From contig NZ_JAQIIX010000002.1 in NCBI RefSeq assembly GCF_036946495.1, positions 2,604,001-2,668,000 of the forward strand: a DNA stretch of 64,000 nt, written 5' to 3'. Origin of the DNA: Mycolicibacterium neoaurum. Lineage in GTDB: Bacteria; Actinomycetota; Actinomycetes; Mycobacteriales; Mycobacteriaceae. The translations under genes and the position numbers were made by a program. How positions within the stretch are numbered: position 1 is the stretch's first letter; each line of letters opens with the position of its first letter. Below are positions 1 to 8,235 of the stretch, piece after piece. The notes beneath the pieces are model-generated. The model was not told where the DNA came from. It ran no database searches and saw nothing but the letters and a program-made list of their open reading frames with translations.

Positions 1-1414
1 GCCACAATCCGAACACCAGGCCGGCGGCGGCAAGGATCGCCGGCGGCAAAAGGAAGGTCACCGGCGGCCGGTGCATCTCGGCAACCCGGACGCTGGGCTC
101 GGCGGCCCCCTTGTCGGCGAACGCGCCCCACAGGAAGCGCAGCGTGTACATGGTGGTGAAGACCGAACCGAACACGATGCCGGCGAGCACGAAGGGGGCG
201 GCGCCGCCGAGCACTTCACTGTGCAGCACCGTCTCGAGGTCGGCCTCTTTGGCGATGAAACCGAAGAACGGCGGCAACGCGGCCATGCTCGCGCTGGCAC
301 CGGCGGCGATGACCAGCAGGGGACGATGTGCGCGGCCGAGCCCGGAGAGCTTGCGGATATCGCGGGTTCCGGTCGCATGGTCGATGATGCCGACCACCAT
401 GAACAGCGCCGCTTTGAACATCGCGTGCGCGCAGAGCATGGCAAGACCGGCCAGCATCATGTCGGGACCGCCGGTGCCGACCATGATGGTGATCAGACCG
501 AGCTGGCTGACGGTGCCGAAGGCCAGGATGAGCTTGAGGTCGTACTCGCGGATGGCGCGCCAGCCGGCCAACAGCATGGTCAGCAGGCCGAGCCCGACCA
601 CCATGGGTCGCCAGAAGGCCGTGTCGGCGAAACCGGGGGTCAGCCGGGCGACCAGATAGACACCGGCCTTGACCATGGCCGCGGCGTGCAGATAAGCGCT
701 GACCGGTGTCGGCGCCGCCATGGCGCCGGGCAACCAGAAGTGCAGCGGCACGATCGCCGATTTCGACAGTGCGCCGACGAGGATGAGCGCGATGCCGACG
801 CTGGCGGCAAAGCCGGTCGGCGGTGCGGCGATCAACTCGGAAAGCAGATACGTCCCCGCCATCTCGCCGAGAACGACGATGCCGACCAGCATGGCCAGAC
901 CACCGAACGTCGTGACCAGCAGCGCCTGGGTGGCGGCGCGACGGCTGGTGGCCCGTTCGGCGTAATGCCCGACCAACAGGAACGACAGCACCGTCGTGGT
1001 TTCCCAGAAGATGTAGAGCAGCAGCATGTTGTCGCTGACCACCAGGCCGAACATCGCGCCGGAGAAGGCGACGAGTTCGGCGGCGAAACTGGGCAGCCGC
1101 TTCTCGATGCGGCCCCCGTGATGGTGGAAGTACTCCGCACAGTAGAAGAGCACGAGTGCACCGATGGCCAGCACCAGCACGCTCATGATCGCGGCAAGCG
1201 AGTCGAAGCGCAGCGTGATGTCCATCGACAGCATCGGAAGCCACGGGATGTGCACGGTCGGCACATGCTCGTCGGTGGGCCAGTTCAGGCCGACCCAGAT
1301 GAGCGATAACAGCGGGACCGAGGCCAGCGGATAGAACGCGAGGCGTCCCCAGCGGGCGACCAGAAGCGGCGCCACCGCGGTGGCGATGACGTGAGCGAGC
1401 AAGACGACGAGCAT
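1..1414 (-). CDS. mnhA: Mrp/Mnh-type Na+/H+ antiporter subunit A (partial, 3' end outside window)
   Basis: The first 471 codons read open from ATG 1414 to the window edge. The protein is a chain of hydrophobic helices and is the large, NuoL-related subunit of a multisubunit Na+/H+ antiporter in the plasma membrane. Seen directly: the family signature KSAIVPLHFWLPGAM followed by PTPVSAYLHAAAMVKAG, the helix with LLYIFWE (the conserved glutamate on TM5), and FGTVSQLGLI. These are shared by MrpA and NuoL. The N-terminus (MLVVLLAHVIATAVAPLLVARWG) and the absence of other nuo genes favour MrpA/MnhA over complex I. Family members are about 770-970 residues, so roughly half is missing. It has the same orientation as the ATPase gene upstream, with 134 bases between. 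Other mnh subunits would be expected beyond position 1. Confidence 0.85.
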   Translation of the reverse strand, partial: MLVVLLAHVIATAVAPLLVARWGRLAFYPLASVPLLSLIWVGLNWPTDEHVPTVHIPWLPMLSMDITLRFDSLAAIMSVLVLAIGALVLFYCAEYFHHHGGRIEKRLPSFAAELVAFSGAMFGLVVSDNMLLLYIFWETTTVLSFLLVGHYAERATSRRAATQALLVTTFGGLAMLVGIVVLGEMAGTYLLSELIAAPPTGFAASVGIALILVGALSKSAIVPLHFWLPGAMAAPTPVSAYLHAAAMVKAGVYLVARLTPGFADTAFWRPMVVGLGLLTMLLAGWRAIREYDLKLILAFGTVSQLGLITIMVGTGGPDMMLAGLAMLCAHAMFKAALFMVVGIIDHATGTRDIRKLSGLGRAHRPLLVIAAGASASMAALPPFFGFIAKEADLETVLHSEVLGGAAPFVLAGIVFGSVFTTMYTLRFLWGAFADKGAAEPSVRVAEMHRPPVTFLLPPAILAAAGLVFGLW

Positions 1415-1497
1415 GGCACTCCGATCGGGTTGGGTCGGGGTGTCAGTGACCGATGAGCACCCGAAGAGGGTGCAGCGGCGAGTATGACCGTTGGTAC

Positions 1498-1528
1498 GAA
1501 CTCATTCTACGTGCACGGTTTTGAGTTC
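1498..1528. repeat. 7-bp inverted repeat upstream of mnhA
   Basis: GAACTCA (1498-1504) and TGAGTTC (1522-1528) form a perfect inverted repeat with a 17-base spacer. It lies 84-114 bases upstream of the mnhA start, just past the end of the ATPase gene. It could be an operator for the antiporter operon. There is no direct evidence beyond symmetry and position. Confidence 0.3.
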
Positions 1529-1548
1529 ATCGAACCCAGCCTGAACGG

Positions 1549-3690
1549 TCAGCGGCCGTCGGCGAAAGCCCGCAGGGAATCGACCTGTTCGGGGTCGAGC
1601 GACGGTCGCACGTTCTCACGGGCGGTGGCCACATCGGCGGCGGTGACGTCGGCGGCGTCGATCGATCGCCGCATGGCGGTCAGTGCGGCCTCGCGCAACA
1701 GCGCGACGCAGTCGGCCGCGCTGTAGCCCTCGAGATCGTCGGCCAGGGTGTCCAGGTCGACCTCCGGGGACAGCGGTATCGACTTGCCCGCGGTCCGCAG
1801 GATGTCGCGGCGCGCGTCGGCGTCCGGCGGCTCGACGAATACCAAGCGCTCGAGCCGGCCCGGCCGCATCAGCGCCGGGTCGATCAGGTCCGGTCGGTTG
1901 GTGGCACCGAGCACGACGACATCACGTAACGGCTCGATACCGTCGAGCTCGGTCAGCAGCGCGGCGACCACCCGGTCGGTCACCCCGGAGTCATGACTCT
2001 GCCCGCGCCGCGGCGCCAGGGCATCGACCTCGTCGAGGAAGACCAGCGACGGCGCCGAATCGCGGGCCCGGCGGAACAGCTCGCGCACGGCCTTCTCCGA
2101 CGATCCGACCCACTTGTCCATCAGCTCGGCACCCTTGACGGCGTGCACGGACAACCGTCCCGAACTGGCCAGCGCGCGCACCACGAAGGTCTTGCCGCAA
2201 CCGGGCGGGCCGTAGAGCAGGACACCGCGCGGGGGTTGCACGCCGAGGCGGGCAAAGGTGTCCGGATGCTGCAGTGGCCACAACACCGCCTCGGTGAGGG
2301 CCTGCTTGGTGGCCACCATGTCGCCGACGTCCTCGAGGGTGACCGAACCGACCGCCACCTCCTCGGTGGCCGACCGTGACAGCGGGCGGATCACCGAGAG
2401 CGCCCCGGAGATATCGTCTTGGACCAATGCGGGCGGCGCGGCGTCGGCGCTGGCCCGGGCGGCGGCACGCAGCGCCGCCTCCCGCACCAGCGCGGCAAGA
2501 TCGGCCACCACGAACCCCGGGGTGCGCTCGGCGATGGCGTCCAGATCCAGTTCTGCGGCAGGCACCCCGCGCAACAGCACCTCCAGCAGCGCCTTGCGGG
2601 TCGCGGCGTCGGGCAGGCTCAGCCCGAGCTCGCGGTCGCAAAGATCCGGGGCGCGCAATCGTGCGTCGACATCGTCCGGGACCGCGGAGGTGGCGATGAA
2701 GGCAACACCCTTGGTGGCCACGGCTTTCCGCAATTCGGTGAGGATCAGCGTCGCGACCGGCTCGGCGGCGGCCGGCAACAGCGCGTCGATATCGGTGATC
2801 AGCAGCACCCCGCCGGACTGCACGGCGGACACGGCGGAGGTGACGCTGCTCAGGCGGTCGTCGGGGGCCAGAGCGCCGACCTCCGGGCCGTCGAGCTCGA
2901 CGAGTGTGCGCTCGGCACACACCGCGCGCACCAGGGTGGCCTTGCCGACACCGGCCGGACCGGACACCAGAACGCCCAGATTGGTTGTCGCGCCCAGGCT
3001 TTCGAGGAGTTCGGGCTGGTCGAGGGCGAGCTTGAGCCACTCGGCCAGCTTGCCTGCCTGGGTGTGGGCGCCCTTGAGATCATCGCGCGGGACGGCAGGC
3101 TCGGCGGGCGCCTGACTGGGCGTCGGTGCGACCGACAGCGTGCCATCTCCCCAGCTGACGTTCGAATTGGGCTGCACGCTCACGGTTCCGGCGGGATCGA
3201 CACCGGTGACGGTCAACAGTTCGGAGGTCCAGGTGATGCCGACCGAGGTGGTCAGGGCGGTCGTCGCCGCCGAGGTCGAGGTGCCCGGACCCAGATCGCG
3301 GGGCAGCAGCGACACCGTGTCACCGACGGTCAGCACCTTGCCGAGCAACGCCATCCGCAGCGTCGAGGAGGTGACCGATTGGGTGGCCAGGCGAGAACCG
3401 GTCAACGTCACCGCGCGGGCGCCGTGCACCGTCACCGGCGCCACCACGACGCCGGTGTCCTCACGCAGCCCCGCATTGGACAGCGTCACATCGTCGAGCA
3501 AGGCCACCCCGGCGGGGGTGCCCGCCGGTGCGATCCCGACGACGGCGGCGGTGCTGCGCGACCCCAGCAGCGATACCGCGTCCCATTCGCGGATCCCGAG
3601 CGCGGCGATGGCCTCGGGGTGCAGTCGCACCACACCGCGGCGGCTGTCGGAGGCCGAAGTGTTCAGCCGGGCGGTGAGCGTCAAGCTCAT
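1549..3690 (-). CDS. CDC48/p97-like double AAA+ ATPase (Rv0435c family)
   Basis: A 713-residue protein close in length to M. tuberculosis Rv0435c. The N-terminal ~190 residues resemble the double-psi barrel substrate-binding region of CDC48/VAT, followed by a short linker and two AAA+ modules. D1, near residue 240, has a Walker A GPAGVGKA with Ala where Thr/Ser is normal, and a Walker B ending TDID rather than DE. D2, near residue 495, is canonical: GPPGCGKT, LVFLDEVDALAP, and arginine fingers in the MRPGRLERL region. The start is ATG 3690, which overlaps the pssA stop (ATGA). In-frame sequence further upstream lies inside pssA and is not coding. The protein is probably a cytosolic unfoldase, inferred from family. 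It is the last gene of the pssA-psd-moeA run. Confidence 0.9.
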   Translation of the reverse strand: MSLTLTARLNTSASDSRRGVVRLHPEAIAALGIREWDAVSLLGSRSTAAVVGIAPAGTPAGVALLDDVTLSNAGLREDTGVVVAPVTVHGARAVTLTGSRLATQSVTSSTLRMALLGKVLTVGDTVSLLPRDLGPGTSTSAATTALTTSVGITWTSELLTVTGVDPAGTVSVQPNSNVSWGDGTLSVAPTPSQAPAEPAVPRDDLKGAHTQAGKLAEWLKLALDQPELLESLGATTNLGVLVSGPAGVGKATLVRAVCAERTLVELDGPEVGALAPDDRLSSVTSAVSAVQSGGVLLITDIDALLPAAAEPVATLILTELRKAVATKGVAFIATSAVPDDVDARLRAPDLCDRELGLSLPDAATRKALLEVLLRGVPAAELDLDAIAERTPGFVVADLAALVREAALRAAARASADAAPPALVQDDISGALSVIRPLSRSATEEVAVGSVTLEDVGDMVATKQALTEAVLWPLQHPDTFARLGVQPPRGVLLYGPPGCGKTFVVRALASSGRLSVHAVKGAELMDKWVGSSEKAVRELFRRARDSAPSLVFLDEVDALAPRRGQSHDSGVTDRVVAALLTELDGIEPLRDVVVLGATNRPDLIDPALMRPGRLERLVFVEPPDADARRDILRTAGKSIPLSPEVDLDTLADDLEGYSAADCVALLREAALTAMRRSIDAADVTAADVATARENVRPSLDPEQVDSLRAFADGR

Positions 3691-4538
3691 GGGCGGCCCG
3701 GCGGCTTGCGCAGGCCCAGCCGCGACATCGACCGCCGGTGGGGTTGTGCCCGACGGATCTCGCGGCGCTGGGCCCGACGCTCCTTCGGCATCGCGTCCCA
3801 GGCCTCGGGCCGGGCGGCCACCCAGCGTTGGCTGCGCACGGTGAACGGGATGATCAGCAGGTAGCCGACGATGATCAGCAGCACCAGCACGTAGGGGAAC
3901 AGCAGCAGCGCCGCGGCGGCCGCGGCGATCGCGATGAGCAGGATGGGTGCGGCGTTGGGCGGCATCGACACCGACTTGAGGGCCAGCGTCGGCACCCGGC
4001 TGACCAGCAGGGTGGCGTTCGCGGCGAACCACAGGCAGACGAACCACTGCGAGGTCCACCAGCCCTCGCCGAACTGCAGCATGGCCGCCAGCGGACCGAT
4101 CACGCCGACGGCACCACACGGCGCGGGCATCCCGGTGAAGTATTGCCGGGTGTAGGCGGGTTTGGAGGTGTCGTCGAGCAGTGCGTTGAACCGTGCCAGA
4201 CGCAGCACGATGCACACGGCATAGAGCAGCGCGAAGATCCAACCCACCGGCGAGGTGGGCAACAGCGTCACATAGACCACCAGCGCGGGCGCGACGCCGA
4301 AGTTCACCGCATCGGCCAGCGAATCGATCTCCGCACCCATCCGGGACTGGGCATCCAGCGCGCGGGCGATACCGCCGTCGATACCGTCGAGCACGGCGGC
4401 CGCACCGATCAGCGCCAGCGCGATGTGCGGTTGGCCGTCGAGCGCGAATTTGATGGATGTCAGGCCACAGCAGATCGCCAGCACGGTCGTCGCGCTGGGC
4501 AGGATCTTCATCGCCGCCGGCCGCTGCTTGGTGGGCAT
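3687..4538 (-). CDS. pssA: CDP-diacylglycerol-serine O-phosphatidyltransferase
   Basis: A 283-residue integral membrane enzyme joining CDP-diacylglycerol and serine to give phosphatidylserine. The CDP-alcohol phosphotransferase motif is plain near residues 50-75: DGIDGGIARALDAQSRMGAE followed by IDSLAD, containing the DG..AR...G...D...D pattern. Several hydrophobic segments follow, then a basic Arg-rich tail. The start ATG 4538 overlaps the psd stop by one base, and its own stop overlaps the ATPase start. This implies translational coupling of psd, pssA and the ATPase. Gene order psd-pssA equals Rv0437c-Rv0436c. With psd it forms the pathway to phosphatidylethanolamine. Confidence 0.95.
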   Translation of the reverse strand: MPTKQRPAAMKILPSATTVLAICCGLTSIKFALDGQPHIALALIGAAAVLDGIDGGIARALDAQSRMGAEIDSLADAVNFGVAPALVVYVTLLPTSPVGWIFALLYAVCIVLRLARFNALLDDTSKPAYTRQYFTGMPAPCGAVGVIGPLAAMLQFGEGWWTSQWFVCLWFAANATLLVSRVPTLALKSVSMPPNAAPILLIAIAAAAAALLLFPYVLVLLIIVGYLLIIPFTVRSQRWVAARPEAWDAMPKERRAQRREIRRAQPHRRSMSRLGLRKPPGRP

Positions 4539-5248
4539 CAGGGCAGCTCGGCCAGGATCGTCTCGCCGCCGATGGCGCGTTGTCCCGCCTCGACCAGGAT
4601 CCGCGAGCCCTGCGGGAAGTAGGTGTCCAGCCGGGAGCCGAACCGAATCAGTCCGTACGTTTCACCCAACTCCAGTGTGTCCCCGGTTTTGGCGGTGCAC
4701 ACGATCCGTCGTGCTACCAGGCCGGCGATCTGCACGGCGACGATGTCGACATCTTCGGGGGTGCGGATCCACAGGCTGTTGCGTTCGTTGTCCGCACTCG
4801 CTTCGTCCTTGTCGGCCGACAGGAACTTGCCCGGCCGATGGACAACGCCCATCACCCGCCCGGCGATCGGCGCCCGCTGCACGTGGGCGTCGAAGATGGA
4901 CAGGAAGATGCTGATCCGGGCCATCGGGGTGTCCCCGAGCCCGAGTTCGGCAGGCGGGACGGCGGTGTCCAGCAGGGTCACCAGACCGTCGGCGGGGGCG
5001 ACGACGGCACCCGGTCGGCTCGGCGGCACCCGCGGCGGATGCCGGAAGAACAGCGCACAGAAGCCGGCCAGGCCGAGGCCGGTGTTGCGTAGCCAGCGGC
5101 GGTTCTTCCCGGCGGCCGCCACGCCGAGACCGCCGGCGATGAATGGGAGGCCGGCCGGATGCAACGGCGGGACGGTGGAACGGACCAATTCGACGAAGCG
5201 TTGGGCTTCTGAGCTGTGGTCATCGGGTGAACGCGCAGGTCTGGCCAT
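4538..5248 (-). CDS. psd: phosphatidylserine decarboxylase proenzyme
   Basis: A 236-residue pyruvoyl-dependent decarboxylase of the short type found in actinobacteria. It converts phosphatidylserine to phosphatidylethanolamine at the membrane. The self-cleavage site is the Gly-Ser in RFGSRLDTYFP near the C-terminus, where the serine becomes the pyruvoyl group of the alpha chain. A hydrophobic hairpin (residues about 35-65) would anchor it. Start ATG 5248 (MARPARSPDD) gives a length close to Rv0437c (231). A longer in-frame extension lacks family similarity. It lies 35 bases downstream of moeA and is coupled to pssA. Confidence 0.93.
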   Translation of the reverse strand: MARPARSPDDHSSEAQRFVELVRSTVPPLHPAGLPFIAGGLGVAAAGKNRRWLRNTGLGLAGFCALFFRHPPRVPPSRPGAVVAPADGLVTLLDTAVPPAELGLGDTPMARISIFLSIFDAHVQRAPIAGRVMGVVHRPGKFLSADKDEASADNERNSLWIRTPEDVDIVAVQIAGLVARRIVCTAKTGDTLELGETYGLIRFGSRLDTYFPQGSRILVEAGQRAIGGETILAELP

Positions 5249-5283
5249 GTTGGCTCCCGATTCTACGTTGATTTTCGGCTGGG

Positions 5284-6486
5284 TCAGCAGCCGGACAGGT
5301 CCCACACGTCCACCTGCGCGCCCGCGGCCAGCTGATCGACATCGGCCGGGATATCGAGCAGACAGTTCGCCGAGGCCAACCACCGCAGGTGATGTGAGGC
5401 CGGCGGTCCGTAGCTGGTGACGGTGGTTCCGGCCAGCACACCGCGACGGAACTGCCGTTTACCGCGCGGTGAGGTCAGGCCCTCGGTGAGGGTGGCGCTG
5501 ATCCGCGGCCGGTCGGGGAGCAATCCCATGGCCGCGCGCAACGGCGGACGTACGAACACCTCGAAGGACACCAGGGCACTGACCGGGTTACCGGGCAGCG
5601 TGACGATCGGGACGTCTCCGACCCGCCCGCACCCCTGGGGCATCCCGGGTTGCATCGCCACCTTGGTGAACTCGACCTGCCCGCCGAGGGCGTCCTTGAC
5701 GACCTCGTACGCGCCCGCGCTGACACCGCCGGTGGTGATGATCAGATCGGCATCGGCGGCGTGCTCGTCGAGAGCGGCGCGGAACGCGGCCGGATCGTCA
5801 CGCACCATCGGGGCGGTGACCGCGTCGGCACCGGCCTCGCGGACCGCGGCGGAGAGCATGACGGCGTTCGATTCGTAGATCTGACCGGGTTGCAGCGCGA
5901 CGCCGGGGGCGACCAGTTCCGAACCGGTCGACATCACGACCACGCGCAGCCTCGGCAGGGTGCTCACCCGGTCCAATCCCAAAGCGGCCACCAACCCCAG
6001 CGCCGCCGGGGTCAGCAGCTGACCGGTGCGCAACACCGCGGTTCCGGCCGCGACATCCTCCCCGGCGCGACGGATGTGCTGGCCCGCGGCGGTGGCCCGC
6101 CGGATCGCCACCTGTGTCGCCGTGGTGGCGAAATCGGCATCGGTGCCCTCCACCGGCACCACGGTGGTCGCACCGGCCGGCAGCGGGGCGCCGGTCATGA
6201 TCCGCGCGGCGGTGCCGGGTTGCAGTGCACGGGTATCGGTACGGCCGGCCGGGATATCGTCGACGACGGGCAGGGTCACCGGCGTCGTGTCCCCGGCGGT
6301 GGCGATATCGGTGTCGAGCACCGCGAAACCGTCCATCGCCGAGTTGTCGAAACCGGGCAGCGAGATCCCGGCCACCACGTCCTCGGCCAACACCAGACCC
6401 AGCGCCGCGACGGTGGGGACCACGGTGGCCGCCCGGGATCGGATCAGCTCACCGACGATGTGCTGATGCTCCTGGACCGACCGCAT
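5284..6486 (-). CDS. moeA: molybdopterin molybdenumtransferase MoeA
   Basis: A 400-residue cytosolic enzyme that inserts molybdate into adenylylated molybdopterin. Seen: the N-terminal LPGFDNSAMDGFAV motif, the MPT-binding core with STGSELV and GQIYESNAVML, the TTGGVSAGAYEVVKDAL segment, and LPGNPVSALV. Together these are diagnostic of MoeA. ATG 6486 is chosen because it overlaps the stop of the upstream SDR (ATGA) and gives MRSVQEHQHIV, matching the length of Rv0438c (405). It occupies the Rv0438c (moeA2) position. No other molybdenum cofactor genes lie in the window. Confidence 0.94.
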   Translation of the reverse strand: MRSVQEHQHIVGELIRSRAATVVPTVAALGLVLAEDVVAGISLPGFDNSAMDGFAVLDTDIATAGDTTPVTLPVVDDIPAGRTDTRALQPGTAARIMTGAPLPAGATTVVPVEGTDADFATTATQVAIRRATAAGQHIRRAGEDVAAGTAVLRTGQLLTPAALGLVAALGLDRVSTLPRLRVVVMSTGSELVAPGVALQPGQIYESNAVMLSAAVREAGADAVTAPMVRDDPAAFRAALDEHAADADLIITTGGVSAGAYEVVKDALGGQVEFTKVAMQPGMPQGCGRVGDVPIVTLPGNPVSALVSFEVFVRPPLRAAMGLLPDRPRISATLTEGLTSPRGKRQFRRGVLAGTTVTSYGPPASHHLRWLASANCLLDIPADVDQLAAGAQVDVWDLSGC

Positions 6487-7409
6487 CAGAGATCGATGTG
6501 TACGTCGGTCAGTTCCCCGGATACCTGCCACAGTCGGCGGGCGACCGCCGCATCGTGGGACTGCTCGCTGGAGGTCACCAGCTGCGGGTGCCCCACCAGC
6601 CCGAATGCGGCCACCGGGAAAGCGGGACCGTAATACTGGCCACCGCGCACCGCGGGATCGGTGGCCGCGCGTAGCGTCGCCAGCGCACCGACCAGCGGTG
6701 AGTTGGTGACCAGACCGGTGAGCGCGCCCACGCCAGGCAACGAGCTGCCCGGCGTGTGCCGCATCAGTTCGGTGTTGGAGATGCCAGGGTGCGCGGCGAC
6801 CGAGAGGGTCGGCTTGCCGGCCAGCCGCCGGTTGAGTTCATAGCTGAACATCAGGTTGGCCAGTTTGGACTGACCGTAGGCCGCTACGCGGTTGTAGGGA
6901 CGACGCTCCCACTGCAGATCGTCGAAGTCGATCTCGGCCTGGATCCGGTGGGCGATGCTGGCGACCGCGACGATGCGTGAGTTGTCCGCGGCCAGAACGT
7001 TTTCCAGCAGCAGTCCGGTGAGGGCGAAGTGCCCGAGGTGGTTGGTGCCGAACTGCAACTCGAAACCGTCTGCGGTGGTCTGCTTGGGCGGGTACATCAC
7101 GCCGGCGTTGTTGATAAGCAGGTCGATGCGCGGATGGTCGGCCTTGATGCGTTCGGCGGCAGTGCGTACCGACTGCAGCGAGCCCAGATCCAATTGGAGC
7201 ACCTGCAGATCGGCCTTCGGGGTGGCCGCACGGATCTTCGCGGCGGCCTGGTCGCCCTTGGCGGTATCGCGCACGGCGATGACGACGCGCGCGCCACGGG
7301 CGGCCAGCACCCTGGCGGTTTCGTAGCCGAGTCCGGTGTTGGCGCCCGTGACGATCGCGGTGCGGCCGGACTGGTCGGGAACGTTCGATTCGGTCCATTT
7401 CTGGCTCAT
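6486..7409 (-). CDS. short-chain dehydrogenase/reductase (Rv0439c-like)
   Basis: A 307-residue NAD(P)-dependent oxidoreductase of the classical SDR fold, in the retinol-dehydrogenase/protochlorophyllide-reductase-like subgroup. Seen: the nucleotide site TGANTGLGYETA (residues ~20-31), DLGSL, NNAGVM, catalytic Ser in VAVASIAH, and the YGQSK active-site Tyr/Lys. The substrate is unknown. It heads the run SDR-moeA-psd-pssA-ATPase, as Rv0439c does in M. tuberculosis, where groEL2 is the next gene. Here groEL2 is 15 kb away. A close paralog lies at 18269-19165. Confidence 0.9.
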   Translation of the reverse strand: MSQKWTESNVPDQSGRTAIVTGANTGLGYETARVLAARGARVVIAVRDTAKGDQAAAKIRAATPKADLQVLQLDLGSLQSVRTAAERIKADHPRIDLLINNAGVMYPPKQTTADGFELQFGTNHLGHFALTGLLLENVLAADNSRIVAVASIAHRIQAEIDFDDLQWERRPYNRVAAYGQSKLANLMFSYELNRRLAGKPTLSVAAHPGISNTELMRHTPGSSLPGVGALTGLVTNSPLVGALATLRAATDPAVRGGQYYGPAFPVAAFGLVGHPQLVTSSEQSHDAAVARRLWQVSGELTDVHIDL

Positions 7410-7455
7410 GTCTTAGAACATACGGTCCCGAGCGTCCGGCCTCGAGTGCGGCGAC

Positions 7456-8214
7456 TTACTTGCGGAGGTTGCGGTAGGCCTGGCCGATACGGTCGACGAC
7501 CTCGGGGTGCCAGATGACCTCGCGGTAGGCCAAGGTCTCGTAGGTCAGCGCGGCGATGGGGTCCATGGCGGGGGCGCGCAGCGCCATTTCCTTGTTGTTC
7601 ATCGCCGACGCGGTGGTGGTTCCGGCGATGGACCGGGCCAGCTCGGTCGCCGCCGCCACGGCCTGTCCGGCGGGCACCAGGCGGTCCAGCAGTCCGATGC
7701 GCAGTGCCTCCGCGGCGTCGATGCGGTCGCCGGAGAACGTCAGCAGTTTTGCCTGGCTGAGCCCGACGATCTTCCACAGCGGCGAGAAGTACGGGGTCAG
7801 CCCCATCTTGATCTGTGGGTAGCCCATGATCACGTCATCGGAGCCGATCCGGATATCGGCGAAGACGGCGATATCGCAGCCGCCGCCCAGGGCGGGACCC
7901 GCGACGGCGGCGATCGTGGGCTTGGCGTAGTCGAGCAGGGTGCCGTAGGCGCGCATACAGGCGTCGGAGTACTTGACCCGCGTTTCCCCGGTGAAGCCGG
8001 ACTGCAGCTGCAGATCCAGTCCCGCGCAGAAGAACTGGTCACCGCCGGTGATGACCACGCAGGCCACATCGTCGTTGGTGCGCCAGTCGTCGAGGCAGTC
8101 GCTCATGTCGGCCATCAGTTCGAGGCTCAGCGCGTTGCGCCGGTCGACGCGGTCGAAGGTGATGGTGCCGACACCGTCGGTGATATCGGTCTTGATCTGG
8201 GTGTAGTCGCTCAT
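7456..8214 (-). CDS. crotonase-fold protein (enoyl-CoA hydratase/isomerase family)
   Basis: A 252-residue cytosolic CoA-thioester enzyme. The crotonase fold is clear from NALSLELM, the oxyanion-hole segments FFCAGLDL and GPALGGGCDIAV, and the FSGDRIDAAEALRIGLLDRLVP stretch. Both catalytic glutamates of classical enoyl-CoA hydratase appear replaced: the PE dipeptide is PQ (GYPQIKMGL) and the second Glu position aligns to Leu (AKLLTFSGD). It may therefore be an isomerase, hydrolase or other crotonase chemistry. ATG 8214 is chosen, with AAAGGAC about 8 bases upstream. A TTG directly before it is possible. It is the last gene of the fadD-fadE-crotonase operon. Confidence 0.85.
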   Translation of the reverse strand: MSDYTQIKTDITDGVGTITFDRVDRRNALSLELMADMSDCLDDWRTNDDVACVVITGGDQFFCAGLDLQLQSGFTGETRVKYSDACMRAYGTLLDYAKPTIAAVAGPALGGGCDIAVFADIRIGSDDVIMGYPQIKMGLTPYFSPLWKIVGLSQAKLLTFSGDRIDAAEALRIGLLDRLVPAGQAVAAATELARSIAGTTTASAMNNKEMALRAPAMDPIAALTYETLAYREVIWHPEVVDRIGQAYRNLRK

Positions 8215-8235
8215 CAAGGTTGTCCTTTCAGGGGT

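Noticed and set aside
71..1309. Long plus-strand open frame opposite mnhA
   Set aside because: Its translation is Gly/Gln/His/Asp-rich, typical of the antisense of a GC-rich gene, while the minus strand encodes a clear antiporter subunit.
1457..1473. GCACCC-GAAGA-GGGTGC hairpin upstream of mnhA
   Set aside because: Only a 6-bp stem with no T tract and beyond the promoter region; too weak to call a terminator.
1549..4242. Longer reading frame extending the ATPase 184 codons upstream
   Set aside because: The extension lies inside pssA in another frame and has Arg/His-rich shadow composition; ATG 3690 overlaps the pssA stop.
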